Shown here: piece by piece, positions 20,212 to 30,119 of the stretch
How positions within the stretch are numbered: the stretch's first letter is position 1
Layout: each line of letters starts with the position of its first letter
NCBI RefSeq assembly: GCF_035917575.1
Contig: NZ_CP109090.1
Location: 7,254,001-7,318,000, forward strand
Reading direction: 5' to 3'
Length of the DNA: 64,000 nt
Source of the DNA: Streptomyces sp. NBC_01788
Lineage (GTDB): Bacteria > Actinomycetota > Actinomycetes > Streptomycetales > Streptomycetaceae
Translations under genes and position numbers: made by a program
Notes under the pieces: model-generated
Database searches by the model: none
What the model was told of the DNA's origin: nothing
Seen by the model: only the letters and a program-made list of their open reading frames with translations

Positions 20212-20688
20212 TCAAGATCCGCGGATCGGGTCGCTCTGAGGTGGTCGGCTGGACATCCTGATCTTGATGTTGTTCTCGCCGTGCCGGGTGACTTCGTGCA
20301 GGCCCATGCGCTGGTAGAGGGCATGGGCCCGCTGGTTGACCGCGAGGACGTCCAAGGTGAGGTCCTGGCCTTGCCGGCGGGCTTGCTGCAGGAGGGTGCG
20401 GATGAGCCGAGTGCCGATGCCGCGCCCCTGGTGGTTGGGGTGGATTTCGATCCGGGCAAGGTAGATCTCCACGGGCCGGTGCTCGATGTGGAGCATGCCG
20501 GCGTCAGCGCCGTCGACGGTGATGATCTGCCATCGGCCGGGGCTGAATGCGCGGGTGTGGAAGCCGCGTTGGGCGTGTTCGTCCCAGCCCCAGATCTGGG
20601 TGATGTAGGCGCCCATGGCGGCCTTGTGCAGCTGGAAGCAGTACTCGCCGTCGGCGGCGGCGGCCGGCCGCAGTCCGATGGCGCTCAT
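20212..20688 (-). CDS. GNAT family N-acetyltransferase
   Basis: 158 residues from the ATG at 20688, with GGAG upstream. The acetyl-CoA-binding core is IEIHPNHQGRGIGTRLIRTLL (motif A with Q-G-R-G-I-G), followed by the motif B pattern LDVLAVNQRAHALYQRMGLHEVTR. The substrate is unknown. The N-terminal region (LHKAAMGAYITQIWGWDE) is typical of a large Streptomyces GNAT group. A second GNAT gene lies upstream on the same strand, 88 bp away. Confidence 0.87.
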   Translation of the reverse strand: MSAIGLRPAAAADGEYCFQLHKAAMGAYITQIWGWDEHAQRGFHTRAFSPGRWQIITVDGADAGMLHIEHRPVEIYLARIEIHPNHQGRGIGTRLIRTLLQQARRQGQDLTLDVLAVNQRAHALYQRMGLHEVTRHGENNIKIRMSSRPPQSDPIRGS

Positions 20689-20776
20689 GCCATCCGCTCC
20701 TGGGGTCGCTCGACGAGCTGACCGCGTTCGAACCGAGCGCCGGCACGGACGAGTCGTGATCGACGGCTCGGCCGGT

Positions 20777-21310
20777 TCATGCCTGGAACTCGCTGAGGTC
20801 GATGGCGTGAACGCGCAGCGGGTAGCCGTACACCGGGTGTGCCGTCTCCCGCTCGGGCGCCATGCCGAGCTTGCGGATGACGTTCTCGGAGGCGTTGTCA
20901 CCCACCCGGTTGATGCTGATGACGCGGTCCAGGCCGCGGTCCTGGAGCGCGAACTCCAGCGTGGCGTGGGCGGCTTCGGACGCGTATCCCTGGCCCCAGA
21001 ACTGTGAGCCGATCCGCCAGCTGATCGCCACGGCGGGCATCACCTCCGGCAGGAACTCGGGCACGGACAGTCCTGTGAAGCCGATCAGTTCGCCCGAGCC
21101 AAGCAGCTCGACGGCGAAGAGTCCGAAGCCCTCCTCGTCCCACTCCTCCTCCCACCGCTCGATGTCCTCGGCCGTGTGGTCCAGGTCGCGCACCGAGCCG
21201 TCGTCGATCCAGCGCATGACCCGTGGGTCCGCGTTGATGTCCGCCATCGGCGCGAGGTCGTCGTCGTGCCAGGTACGGAGGAGGAGGCGGGGTGTGAGGA
21301 TCTCGGTCAT
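20777..21310 (-). CDS. RimJ/RimL-like GNAT N-acetyltransferase
   Basis: 177 residues beginning MTEILTPRLLLRTWHDDDLA, the standard RimJ/RimL opening. The acetyl-CoA motif region is GSQFWGQGYASEAAHATLEFAL (Q-G-Y-A-S-E-A) and the C-terminal part has NRVGDNASENVIRKLGM. It could modify a protein N-terminus, antibiotic or amino acid; the sequence does not decide. It is probably co-transcribed with the downstream GNAT. Confidence 0.87.
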   Translation of the reverse strand: MTEILTPRLLLRTWHDDDLAPMADINADPRVMRWIDDGSVRDLDHTAEDIERWEEEWDEEGFGLFAVELLGSGELIGFTGLSVPEFLPEVMPAVAISWRIGSQFWGQGYASEAAHATLEFALQDRGLDRVISINRVGDNASENVIRKLGMAPERETAHPVYGYPLRVHAIDLSEFQA

Positions 21311-21431
21311 GTGCCCATCCTGCCGAAGACAAGGGCCTCATCCGTAATCCGGCGCTCGCCCGCGCTGCCGCTGCGGAACCACAAGGCGTCAAGCCGCCTG
21401 CCCCCGCCCGAAGGCTGCCCTCGACCCGGCA

Positions 21432-21475
21432 CGAGGGCCGGGACGAGGGCCGGGACGAGGGCCGGGACGAGGGCA
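21432..21475. repeat. 12-bp tandem repeat, about 3.6 copies
   Basis: Unit CGAGGGCCGGGA repeated head to tail in the gap before the ligase 3' end. It is non-coding and of unknown role; slippage between strains is likely. Confidence 0.8.
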
Positions 21476-21502
21476 GCGTTCGGCCGGGACTGTCGGGTGG
21501 TC

Positions 21503-23062
21503 CTACGCGCGGGTCCTCAGCAGGCTCGCGCGGAGAGCCTTCTTGTCGGTCTTGCCGACGGTCGTCCGGGGCAGGGAGTCGGCGATCGAGTAGGAGGCAG
21601 GAGCGTAGAGGTCTCCAAGGGCGTCGACGATCTCGCGCGTCAGCTCGGAGAGGTCCGGGACGTCGGCAGGGTCCTGGGGCACCGGGACGACATGCACGGC
21701 CTCCGTGTCGTCGTCGCCGGGCAGACCGACGGCCGCGGCCTCCTTGACGGCGGGCTGTGCGGTGAGGAAGTCGTCGAGCAGACGGGAATAGACGTTGTCG
21801 GCGGTGCGGCCCGTCACGATGATGTCCCGCGCCCGGTCGACCAGGTACAGATAGCCGTCCTCGTCCTTGCGCCCGAGGTCTCCACTGCGGAACCAGCCCT
21901 CGCCGTCGAGCACCTCCGTGGTGCGTTCCGGGTCGTTCCAGTAGCCCTCCATGACCATGGGGCTACGCACATACAGCTCGCCGACTTCTCCTACGGCCAC
22001 CGGCTCGCCCTCGTCGTCCCGCAGCTCCACTTCGACTCCCGGCCCCGGACGCCCGCAGCTGGTCAAGGACTCGGGCCGTCGGAGGTCGTGTTCCTGCGGG
22101 GGAAGCTCGGTGACCAGCCCGTTCTCGGATGCTCCGTAGATCTGGTGCAGTACCGGACCGAAGCGTTCGATTGCCTGCCTCAGACGTGCGGGGGAAGCGG
22201 CGGCACCGGTGTAGTGGAGGGTCGACAGCGCCGGGAAACGGCCCACGTGGCAGTCCGGATGGTCAAGCAGCTCGTACAGCATGGGCGTCACCACCACCAT
22301 CCTGGTGACGCGCTCGCCGGCCATCGCGGACAGGGCCGTGCCGGCATCGAACGTCCTCAGCAGCACGATGGTGTGGCCGCTGAGCACGCCCAGCAGGAAG
22401 GCGCCGTGGCCGCTGGTGTGCGTCACCAGCGTGCATATCAGCAACGCGGCTTCAGCCGAGGCGTCGGCAGCATACGCGCTCGAAACCTGTACATAGAGGT
22501 CGTAGTAGCCGCTGCGGTGGACGACCAGCTTGGGCAGTCCGGTGGTACCACCCGTGTAGAGAAGCGTCGCGATGTGGCGGCCGTCGGCAGCCTCGCCGGG
22601 CGAGCAGCCTGCGATGTCGGACGCTGCCGCCAGGAAGTCGGCCGCACTCGAGGATGCGCCGACGCTGAAGACATGCGGAATGTCGAGCCGGCCGGCGATC
22701 CGCTGGGTCCGCTCCTCGAAGACCGGGTCGAACAGGAGCATCTTGACGTCAGCGCGCTGGATCAGCGCTTCAAGTTCGCCGTTGCCGGGCTCCGGCGGAA
22801 CGAAGACCAGTCGACAGCCTGAGAAATGAATGGCCAGCTGGAGCAGCAGCGCCTCCGGAGAGTTCTCCACGAACAGCGCTACTCCGTCTCCCTCCACCAG
22901 ACCGCTGCCCCGTAAGGCCGCGGCGAAGCGCAGGACCGTGCTGACGGCCTCGTCGCCGCTGATCCGCCGCTGCCCCGCGACGATCGCGTCACGACCGCCT
23001 CTCTCCGAGAGCCGTTGCAAGACCGAGACGGTGTAGTTCCCGCTGGAAGTGACCGTGTTCAT
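21503..23062 (-). CDS. AMP-dependent acyl-CoA synthetase/ligase
   Basis: 519 residues from an ATG with AAGGAT upstream. Adenylate-forming motifs are LLYTGGTTGLPKLVV (A3), IYGASENGLV (A5), GWFRSGDLGRKDEDGYLYLVDRARDIIVTG (A7-A8) and the C-terminal Lys in RTTVGKTDKKAL (A10). It lacks a carrier domain. It activates a carboxylic acid, probably to a CoA thioester, and the substrate is not evident. Its neighbours (a serine hydrolase downstream of a separate promoter) do not define a pathway. It is unrelated in position to the cluster at 44-64 kb. Confidence 0.87.
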   Translation of the reverse strand: MNTVTSSGNYTVSVLQRLSERGGRDAIVAGQRRISGDEAVSTVLRFAAALRGSGLVEGDGVALFVENSPEALLLQLAIHFSGCRLVFVPPEPGNGELEALIQRADVKMLLFDPVFEERTQRIAGRLDIPHVFSVGASSSAADFLAAASDIAGCSPGEAADGRHIATLLYTGGTTGLPKLVVHRSGYYDLYVQVSSAYAADASAEAALLICTLVTHTSGHGAFLLGVLSGHTIVLLRTFDAGTALSAMAGERVTRMVVVTPMLYELLDHPDCHVGRFPALSTLHYTGAAASPARLRQAIERFGPVLHQIYGASENGLVTELPPQEHDLRRPESLTSCGRPGPGVEVELRDDEGEPVAVGEVGELYVRSPMVMEGYWNDPERTTEVLDGEGWFRSGDLGRKDEDGYLYLVDRARDIIVTGRTADNVYSRLLDDFLTAQPAVKEAAAVGLPGDDDTEAVHVVPVPQDPADVPDLSELTREIVDALGDLYAPASYSIADSLPRTTVGKTDKKALRASLLRTRA

Positions 23063-23355
23063 GATCCTTCTTCGTGCTTGAGTGTGCCTCCCGGGGGTAC
23101 GACCCCGGGCGCTTCCTGATCACTCGTCATCAACGATGCGGGGGCGGCGAAAAGTTCACCGGGGAGCGGCGGGGACTCGTTCTCACCAATCGGTAGCACA
23201 AGAAGTATGAGTGCATCATTCGAATCTGGTGACGGGGTATCCGTTGGGACGGCCGGCCCACTGAGCAGGTCATGCTCCGCTCCAGGGCGGCCGCCAGTTC
23301 GGGCAATGCAGCTATTCACGGATGAACACGCTCATTGCCGGGGAAAGCGCATCAT

Positions 23356-24786
23356 CTACGCGACGTCGGGCCGTGTCATCAGCGGCGACCACAAGTGCAA
23401 CGCCAGACTTGGGCTGGTCAGGGGCACGGTGTTCCACGTCGCCACCGCGATCCCCGCGTCGGCGTCGACCGACAGCCGAACCCGGTGCGGTGTGGTGATG
23501 ACGTACAGCTCGGCGACGAACGTGCTGCCCTGCCAGGCGCCGGCCGCGACGACAGGGCGGCCGAGCGGCGAACATTCCCGCCACTCGCCGTGGCCGACCT
23601 CGACGTTGAGGTACGGTCCGAGTCGAAGGAGCCATCCGTCGTCCACGGGATCGACGATCACCGTGGTTCCGTCGGGCAGAGCCGAATCCTCGGCGGAGGC
23701 GTCGAGTCCCGCCTTGACGGAACGCTCCCGGGCGGCCGAACCCGGCACCGGTGCCAATGACAGCCGCCGCAGCCGATCGGCGAGGATCCCGTCGTCCCGG
23801 GTGCTTCCCACGTGGTCCATGCCGGGCAGCAGGCACTCCCACAAGGGGTCGAGCACTGCCTCCTCCTGCGTTATGGCGCCGGTCACGGCGACCACGAGAT
23901 CGTACGACGGGACGACCACGCACAGCTGGCCGAAGACGCCGGCGCCGCGGTAACCGTGACGAGACATCCAGAACTGGTAACCGTACCCGCAAAGCGCGTC
24001 GGGATTTTCCGACCAGTCCTCGATCTGCAGGGTGTCGGTGTGCCGTCCGGTCGCGAGCTCCACCCATTCGCGCGGGATGAGCCGCCGGTCGCCCCAAACG
24101 CCTCCGCGCAGGAGCAGTTCACCGAAGGCGGCGACGGCCTCGGTCGTGAGGTGCAGTCCGTGGAATCCGAAGGCGGCACCGCTCGCGACCCGATCCCATT
24201 CGGCGTGGTCGACGCCCATTGGCTTGAAGAGGCGCTTGTCCAGCAGTTCCGGGAGGCCGCGGCCCGTGACCCGTTCCACCATCCGCGCCAGGATGAAGGT
24301 GGTCGGATTGTCGTAGGCGTGCCGCGCTCCCTCGGCCTCGGGGAACGGTACGCGCAGGAAGCCCTTCACCAGGTCGCCCGGTTCCTGTTGCCAGGCTTCG
24401 GCAAGGCTGTCCGTGCGGTGTCCGGCCGTCATGGACAGCAGGTGGTGAACGGTGAGGCGGCGTCCCTGCTCCGAGATGTCGTCCGGAACGTGGTCGGGCA
24501 GCACGTCCACGATCCGATCGTCCAGTGAGAGCAGCCCGTCGGCGATCGCGAGCCCCGCGGCGACCGAGGTGAACGACTTGGTCAGCGAGTAGAGAAGGTG
24601 CGGGCGCTCGGCCGAGTACGGCGCCCACCAGCCTTCGGCGACGACGTGACCGTGGCGTACGACCATGAGGGAGTGACACTCGACGGATCGTGCTTCGAGC
24701 CGATCCAGCAGCGCGGCGATCGAACGGGACGAGATCCCCGAGGCGGCCGGTGTCGAGCGCGGCAGCAGAGTGCGCTGAGAAGCCAT
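23356..24786 (-). CDS. Beta-lactamase class C-like serine hydrolase
   Basis: 476 residues from ATG 24786 (MASQRTLLPRSTPAAS). The SxxK motif is SLTKSF, the YxN motif is YDNP, and the C-terminal 120 residues form an extra beta-rich domain. No signal peptide is visible, so it is likely a cytoplasmic esterase or peptidase of the penicillin-binding fold rather than a resistance beta-lactamase. It lies 293 bp downstream of the ligase start on the same strand; the intervening DNA has no gene. Confidence 0.84.
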   Translation of the reverse strand: MASQRTLLPRSTPAASGISSRSIAALLDRLEARSVECHSLMVVRHGHVVAEGWWAPYSAERPHLLYSLTKSFTSVAAGLAIADGLLSLDDRIVDVLPDHVPDDISEQGRRLTVHHLLSMTAGHRTDSLAEAWQQEPGDLVKGFLRVPFPEAEGARHAYDNPTTFILARMVERVTGRGLPELLDKRLFKPMGVDHAEWDRVASGAAFGFHGLHLTTEAVAAFGELLLRGGVWGDRRLIPREWVELATGRHTDTLQIEDWSENPDALCGYGYQFWMSRHGYRGAGVFGQLCVVVPSYDLVVAVTGAITQEEAVLDPLWECLLPGMDHVGSTRDDGILADRLRRLSLAPVPGSAARERSVKAGLDASAEDSALPDGTTVIVDPVDDGWLLRLGPYLNVEVGHGEWRECSPLGRPVVAAGAWQGSTFVAELYVITTPHRVRLSVDADAGIAVATWNTVPLTSPSLALHLWSPLMTRPDVA

Positions 24787-25066
24787 TTGGGCACCGTATC
24801 CGAACACCGTTTCGGACCAACGCGATTAAGGCTCTGCCCGACCTCTTCTACCAGCGTTCAGTTCGTGGACATCTTCCTGCCTATGGACGGCCCAGCTCCG
24901 ACTGTCCCGGCTTCAGGAGGGACAGGCCCACGCAGGGTGCCCCATCTCTGCGGGTTGCGGTCGTGGAGCGAAGCTCGAAACTCGGTGGCCGTCGTACTCG
25001 AGCTGTCGATACCGTCGGGCTCCTGGCCGGCCGCATCGGCGGTGGCCTCACCCAGGAGCGATTCCC

Positions 25067-25420
25067 GTGACCAGCCGGCGAGCAACGACGACGCTGTGGC
25101 GTCCCACCGGCCCCAAGGAACTGGAGCTGGTGCGTGAGCTGGGCTGGCGCTCCTGGCCGTCTCGGCTCCCCGAGCAGCCGATCTTCTACCCGGTCCTCAA
25201 CGAGGACTACGCCGTCAAGATCGCGCGGGACTGGAACGTCAAGCACGACGGCGCCGGCTTCGTCACCCGCTTCGAAGTGGAGTCAGCCTTCCTGCGCAGG
25301 TACCCGGTCCAGCAGGCAGGCGGACAGACGATACTGGAACTGTGGGTACCGGCCGGGGAGCGTGACGAGTTCAACGCTCACATCGTCGGCAAGATCCGGC
25401 TGGTTCACGAGTTTCACTGA
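25067..25420 (+). CDS. Conserved small protein (often labelled ADP-ribosylation/crystallin J1)
   Basis: 117 residues from GTG 25067, with AGGAG upstream. The sequence LWRPTGPKELELV, FYPVLNEDYAVKIARDWNVKHDG and LELWVPAGERDEFNAHIVGKIRLVHEF matches a widespread short Streptomyces protein family. The usual database name is inherited and not supported by any catalytic motif here. Function unknown. A hairpin follows in the gap to the next, convergent gene. Confidence 0.75.
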   Translation: MTSRRATTTLWRPTGPKELELVRELGWRSWPSRLPEQPIFYPVLNEDYAVKIARDWNVKHDGAGFVTRFEVESAFLRRYPVQQAGGQTILELWVPAGERDEFNAHIVGKIRLVHEFH

Positions 25421-25610
25421 ACTGCGTGGACTCCGTGACGTAGCGGACTGACCCGATGCGATGATCCCGCCTTGCCTGGCGTGACCACGGCAGCCTTGGG
25501 GGCTGACTGTGGAGGTAAGCGCCGACGCCATCCGACTCGCGCTTGGGCGTTGAGTGCCCACCGGCTTTGAGATGGTCGTCAGGGCATCGGCGATGTCAGC
25601 AGGGCAGGCC

Positions 25611-25630
25611 GGCCCCCGCGGTAGGGGGCC
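25611..25630. terminator. Hairpin between convergent genes
   Basis: GGCCCCC (25611-25617) pairs with GGGGGCC (25624-25630) around a 6-base loop, 50 bp past the stop of the methyltransferase-NUDIX gene (transcribed leftward) on its upstream-reading side. It may act for the rightward 25.1-25.4 kb gene. Confidence 0.45.
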
Positions 25631-25680
25631 CCGTCGGCGGTCAGCCGAGCCGTCTCAGTTCCCCTCTCACCCATTCCCGT

Positions 25681-26892
25681 TCACGGGGTTGCGCCGTTCG
25701 CCTTCGTGGGTGTCGGCGTTCCGTCCGCGTACGGAGTGAAGTGTGCCGGTGTGTGGGCGATGGGCGGCAGGTCGGGGCGCCAGGACGTGAGGATCTGGGC
25801 GCTGCACCCGAACAGGCCCTGGGGCAGCTGGTCCAGGGGCCACCAGCGCCAGTCGCCGACGCTCTCGTTCGGCTGGTCGGCGGGCTCGCCCTGCCAGGCG
25901 GTGACGACGGCGCCGACGGTGACGCGTACGACGTCGTCGACGTGGTCGAGGAGTGTGCCCAGCAGAGTCACGTCCTCGGGACGCGTGACGAGTCCGGTCT
26001 CCTCGGCGAGTTCGCGTACGACGGTGTCGTGGAGGGACTCGCCGGGCTCGACGGTGCCCCCGGGCAGCTCCCAGGTGCCGTGCCGATGGCGTCCCAGCAG
26101 CAAGCCCCGTTCGCCGAACACGATGGCTCCGACGCCGATCGCGGCGTGCGGTACGGGCGGCCGGGTGGTCCGTGGGCGACTGGTCACAGGTGGTCGGCTG
26201 GGCGTGCGGTGGCGTCGGGCCCGGACGAGTTGGAGGATCCCGGGGTTGCCGGGGTCCGGTGCGGTGAGGAGTTCGACCCCTTCCACCTGGAAACCGTGCT
26301 CGGTCAGGAGGTCTTCCCAGAGCCGCGGAGTGAGTACCCACATCTGAGTGGGGATGGGCTCCTCGTCGCGCAGCCGGATCAATGCCCGGCGTGGCACCAC
26401 CTCTCCGGACGGCCCCTGTGCGTCGGCGTCGGTGTGGAGGGCGGAGAAGACGAGGGGCGCGCCGTCGACCAGACCGTCCCGCAGAGCCGGCAGCAGGTGG
26501 CGCGGGTCGACGCAGGCGAAGGTGCGGATGCCGTAGGCGGCCTCGTACGGCTCCGCGTGCCGCAGATGCTCGGCGACGTCACCGCACAGGAAGCGGACTC
26601 CGGGCTCGCTGCCGTGAGCGTTCAGCGCACGCTGGTGCTGGGTGGGGGACAGGTCGACGCCGTCCACGAGGGCGCCGTACTCACGGGCCAGGTGGACGGC
26701 GTGGTGACCGGGACCGGACCCGACGTCCAGGATCCGCTTGCCGCGGATGTCTCCGAGAACCTCGGCTCCGGGACCCACGCCGGGCCGGAATCCCCAGTCG
26801 ATACGGTCGGGTACGGGCGGCAAGTAGCCGAAGTCCAGTTGGCGTTGACCGTAGACCGTCCAGCTCTGCTCGTGTGCGGGGCGTGCCGTCAC
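25681..26892 (-). CDS. Methyltransferase-NUDIX hydrolase fusion
   Basis: 403 residues from GTG 26892, with GGAG upstream. Residues about 1-230 form a class I SAM methyltransferase ([20 protein letters not shown] motif I, CGDVAEHL motif). After a Pro/Arg linker, residues about 255-390 form a NUDIX domain with the complete box G-x5-E-x7-REL-x-EE-x-G ([20 protein letters not shown] then ETGL). Two enzymatic activities on one chain suggest a nucleotide or nucleoside-derived substrate (inference). It is in an operon with the TetR gene 31 bp upstream. Confidence 0.85.
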   Translation of the reverse strand: MTARPAHEQSWTVYGQRQLDFGYLPPVPDRIDWGFRPGVGPGAEVLGDIRGKRILDVGSGPGHHAVHLAREYGALVDGVDLSPTQHQRALNAHGSEPGVRFLCGDVAEHLRHAEPYEAAYGIRTFACVDPRHLLPALRDGLVDGAPLVFSALHTDADAQGPSGEVVPRRALIRLRDEEPIPTQMWVLTPRLWEDLLTEHGFQVEGVELLTAPDPGNPGILQLVRARRHRTPSRPPVTSRPRTTRPPVPHAAIGVGAIVFGERGLLLGRHRHGTWELPGGTVEPGESLHDTVVRELAEETGLVTRPEDVTLLGTLLDHVDDVVRVTVGAVVTAWQGEPADQPNESVGDWRWWPLDQLPQGLFGCSAQILTSWRPDLPPIAHTPAHFTPYADGTPTPTKANGATP

Positions 26893-26923
26893 AGAAGGGC
26901 TCCAAGTCAGTTCCTGACACTGT

Positions 26924-27541
26924 TCAGAGAACGAGTTCGGTGCGGCGGAGGTCGCGGAACACCGTGGGTGTCGCCCAGCCGCGCAGGGTGGCATGCATCG
27001 CCGATCGGAACGCGGCCTCCGCCGTGGAGGCGTCGAGGGCGCCGGCGAGTTCGAGCGTCACAACTCCGTGCAGGGTGACCCACAAGGAGAGCGCGATGGA
27101 CGTCGCGTCGCCGGCGAGGAGAGAGCCCGTCACGGCGCGGTCGATCGCCGCGAGGAGCGGACGGATGGGGTCATGGGTGCCGACCGCGCCCGATGGATCG
27201 AAGGATTGCGCCCCTCCGAACAGCACCGTGTACAGGTGGCTGTGTCCGCGCCCCCACCGCCGGTACGCGCCGGCCAGGGTGTAGATGTCGGCCAGGGGAT
27301 CCTCGGAGGCCGGCGCTCCCGACAGGTCCTGGAACAGGCCGGCGACAGCTCTGTCGCGCACCGCTTCGATCAAGGCGTCCTTGCCGCCGAAGAGGGAGTA
27401 CACCGCTGTCGTCGACGTTCCGGCGGCAGCCGCCACGGCGCGGACTGTGACCGATTCGCGCGGGCCCGTGGCGAGCATCTCGGTCGCGCATGCCACGAGC
27501 CGCTCTTTGACCGCCTCGTCGTTCGTCCTCGGCCTACCCAT
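26924..27541 (-). CDS. TetR family transcriptional regulator
   Basis: 205 residues. The N-terminal HTH is [33 protein letters not shown], and the C-terminal ligand domain is of the WHG type ([20 protein letters not shown]). It is divergent from an alpha/beta hydrolase gene with a perfect 22-bp interrupted palindrome between them, and upstream of the methyltransferase-NUDIX gene. It most likely represses both directions. Confidence 0.9.
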   Translation of the reverse strand: MGRPRTNDEAVKERLVACATEMLATGPRESVTVRAVAAAAGTSTTAVYSLFGGKDALIEAVRDRAVAGLFQDLSGAPASEDPLADIYTLAGAYRRWGRGHSHLYTVLFGGAQSFDPSGAVGTHDPIRPLLAAIDRAVTGSLLAGDATSIALSLWVTLHGVVTLELAGALDASTAEAAFRSAMHATLRGWATPTVFRDLRRTELVL

Positions 27542-27565
27542 GCCAGAAGCGTACCCCGCTCTGAT

Positions 27566-27587
27566 AACGTCGTTTTGAAACAGCGTT
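27566..27587. promoter_or_regulatory. TetR operator, AACG-N2-GTTT-N2-AAAC-N2-CGTT
   Basis: A perfect interrupted inverted repeat of 22 bp in the 66-bp gap between the TetR and hydrolase starts. Its position would block both promoters. Confidence 0.75.
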
Positions 27588-27607
27588 CTGAAACCTGGGA
27601 GTTCGCC

Positions 27608-28942
27608 GTGCCCCTGTTCGCCATGCGCGTTGCACGCTTCGCCGCACGCTTACTGCAGGCCCTGACTGCCGTCGTGACACTGACTGTTGTCTTTCTCGTG
27701 TTGATCGTCCTCACGGGCGGGGCCGGCTCAGGGGGCGTCGCGTGGCTGACGACCCTGGGCGTCGCCTGCGCCGCCGCACTGTGGCTGGGCCGCAGCCGGA
27801 CCGGGGCGGCTCGACTCGTGCCGTTCCTGCCGGTGGTCGTCGCGGCGGCACTGACGGCGTCGGTCTGCGTTCCGACCGTGCCCACGACCCGGCGGTACCC
27901 GCCCGCCCTGCCCTTCGTGGCCACACAGCACTGGAGCCTGAACACCGGAAGCAGGGTCGCCGTCTACCACTACCCGCCCGCAGGCCAGGGCAGCCGACAC
28001 CCCGTCCCGCTCGTGTACCTCCATGGCGGACCAGTCCGCGGAATATCGGTACTCGATCACCGGTTCCTGCAACTTCTGGCCCGCCAGGGTCACGACGTCT
28101 ACGCCTACGAACAGGCCGGCGGAGGACGCAGCGACCCGCTCCCCATGGACCAGTACACGATCTCCAGATCGGTCCGTGACCTCGACGCTTTCATCCAGCG
28201 TCTGGACAAGGGCAAGGTCGACGTCCTCGGCTTCTCGGCCGGCGCGGTCGTCCTCACCCGGGCCCTGGCTGAACCCTCGGCCGCCACCCGGCTGCACCAG
28301 GCGGTCATCGCCGAACCCGGCCCGATGGACGGCCCCACATCGAGGATCAGCGGGCACAAGGGACGTCCGTCAGCGCGCGGCCTCGCACCGAGCGCGAACG
28401 GACCGCGATCGACACACATCCCCCGGTACGCCGTGGCGTTCGGCCTCATGCGGCTCGGCCTCCTCACCACCGACACCGGGCTGATCGGACAGGCTGAGGG
28501 CGACAACGCGTTCACCGCCGCCGACCTCGGCAGCGACACGGCTTCCGCCTACTGCGCGCGCGACGCGGACCGAATCCCGTCCGAGGACACGCCCCAGAAC
28601 TTCTCCTTCAGTCCCGCCGCCAGCCTCCGCGTCCAGCAGACGGTGAAGGACTCTCCCTCCATCGCATCGCGACTCCGGCGCTCAAAGACCCCCGCCATGC
28701 TGATGATCGCCGAGTGCTCCTCGCAGCTTCGCCAGTGGGCGACCACCATCCTGGCCAATGACCCCGCCATCCAGCGCACGCAGTACATGTCCGGCGTCGG
28801 GCATCACATGTGGAACGGCCTGGATGACAACGACGATCGAACCGCGGCGGTCATCACCGCGTTCCTCCGAGGCGAGCCGGCACCCCTGCCCGACCACCCC
28901 ACCCGCGAGGAGATTCCCGCCTTCCTGCTCGACCGCGAGTGA
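27608..28942 (+). CDS. Membrane-anchored alpha/beta hydrolase
   Basis: 444 residues from GTG 27608, with GGGAG upstream. Three hydrophobic spans fill residues 10-100. The hydrolase domain follows, with LVYLHGGPVRG (oxyanion loop), GFSAGAV (nucleophile Ser) and a C-terminal VGHHMWNGL His. HGGP and the overall layout recall prolyl aminopeptidases and related lipases. The active site probably faces outside or the membrane surface. It is divergently controlled by the adjacent TetR. Confidence 0.83.
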   Translation: MPLFAMRVARFAARLLQALTAVVTLTVVFLVLIVLTGGAGSGGVAWLTTLGVACAAALWLGRSRTGAARLVPFLPVVVAAALTASVCVPTVPTTRRYPPALPFVATQHWSLNTGSRVAVYHYPPAGQGSRHPVPLVYLHGGPVRGISVLDHRFLQLLARQGHDVYAYEQAGGGRSDPLPMDQYTISRSVRDLDAFIQRLDKGKVDVLGFSAGAVVLTRALAEPSAATRLHQAVIAEPGPMDGPTSRISGHKGRPSARGLAPSANGPRSTHIPRYAVAFGLMRLGLLTTDTGLIGQAEGDNAFTAADLGSDTASAYCARDADRIPSEDTPQNFSFSPAASLRVQQTVKDSPSIASRLRRSKTPAMLMIAECSSQLRQWATTILANDPAIQRTQYMSGVGHHMWNGLDDNDDRTAAVITAFLRGEPAPLPDHPTREEIPAFLLDRE

Positions 28943-29103
28943 CCCTCCGCGGTGCGCGTCGCGGTCGCGCGTGTGCTGTGACGCCGCCCGTACACGCCGT
29001 CGTGTACGGGTTCCAGGCGAACCCGGCACGTAACCCCTTCTCGGCATCCGGCCGTTGTACTCGTTGCAAGAGGTGACGCGGTGTGACAAGGGGGTGCTCA
29101 GCC

Positions 29104-29925
29104 ATGGCAAGTGGCAGTGCGCTTGATTCGTCCGGCAGTATGAAGGCGTTCGGGGCGGCCCTGAAGGTCTTCCGTGAACGGGCCCTGCTGACGCAGGAAC
29201 AGTTGGCCGAGCGGCTCAACTACTCGCACGCTTCGGTCGCTTCGGTGGAGCAGGGACGGCGGATGCCCTCCGCGACCTTCGTCGAGCGGGCGGAGGAGGC
29301 TCTGGAGTCGTTCGGTGTGCTGCGGGCCGTGGCCCGGCATGTCGGGCGGCAGCGCGGGCTCGCGGTCTGGTTCCGGGAGTGGGCGCAGCTGGAGGAGACG
29401 GCGGTCAGCCTGTGCACGTACGAGTGCCGGGTCGTGCCGGGGCTGCTCCAGACCGAGGCCTACACGCGCGCGGTGATGCTCAACGTGCCGCCTCCGCCGA
29501 CGGTGGAGCAGTTGCAGGAGCGGATCGCCGCCCGGCTGGCGCGGCAGGAACTGTTGACGCGCAGGCCGCCGGTCGCGTTCAGTTTCATTGTCGAGGAGTC
29601 GGTACTGCTGCGGCACACGGGAGACGAGGAGGTCACCCGGGAACTGCTCGACCACCTCCTCGTCCGCACGCAACCGTGGAACGTGGAGCTGCAGATCATG
29701 CCGCAGCGGCAGCCCCACCACGCGGGTACGGACGGGCCCATGCAGCTTCTTGAGACCCCGGAGCGCCAGTGGTTGGGGTACTCGGAGGGGCAGAAGACCG
29801 GGCAGCTGGTTTCTGACCGGGAAGCGGTGAGCGTGATGCAGATGCGCTATGCCAAGATGCGCTCGCAGGCTCTGTCCCCCGCGGACTCGGCCGAGTTGTT
29901 GCAGCGGATGCGAGGAGCGCTATGA
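29104..29925 (+). CDS. XRE-type DNA-binding protein with DUF5753 domain
   Basis: 273 residues. The N-terminal HTH (LTQEQLAERLNYSHASVASVEQGRRMPS) is followed by the DUF5753 ligand region (YECRVVPGLLQTEAYTRAVM, then FIVEESVLLRHTG and WNVELQIMPQRQPHHAG). Many such genes occur in each Streptomyces genome, usually paired with a small DUF397 protein as here (4-base ATGA overlap). They act as regulators, some with the DUF397 protein as antagonist. Confidence 0.92.
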   Translation: MASGSALDSSGSMKAFGAALKVFRERALLTQEQLAERLNYSHASVASVEQGRRMPSATFVERAEEALESFGVLRAVARHVGRQRGLAVWFREWAQLEETAVSLCTYECRVVPGLLQTEAYTRAVMLNVPPPPTVEQLQERIAARLARQELLTRRPPVAFSFIVEESVLLRHTGDEEVTRELLDHLLVRTQPWNVELQIMPQRQPHHAGTDGPMQLLETPERQWLGYSEGQKTGQLVSDREAVSVMQMRYAKMRSQALSPADSAELLQRMRGAL

Positions 29926-30104
29926 GCACCAACAGTCAGCTGGAATGGTTCAAGAGCAGCTACAGCGGGTCCGAAGGCGACAGCTGTGTGGAAGTCGCAC
30001 TCGCACTCGGGGCCGTGCACGTACGCGACTCCAAGCAGATTGACGGACCGCGGTTCGAGGTCGCCTCCCCGGCGTGGGCGGAGTTCCTCGGGTTCGTGGG
30101 GTAG
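29922..30104 (+). CDS. DUF397 domain protein
   Basis: 60 residues; WFKSSYSGSEGDSCVEVA and VHVRDSKQIDGPRFEVASPAW are the family hallmarks. It overlaps the XRE gene by four bases and is its probable partner. Confidence 0.93.
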   Translation: MSTNSQLEWFKSSYSGSEGDSCVEVALALGAVHVRDSKQIDGPRFEVASPAWAEFLGFVG

Positions 30105-30119
30105 GCCGGGAGCTGTGGC

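Noticed and set aside
21432..21475. Short tandem repeats as a CRISPR array
   Set aside because: Units are 12 bp, directly abutting and without spacers; no cas genes are present anywhere in the window.
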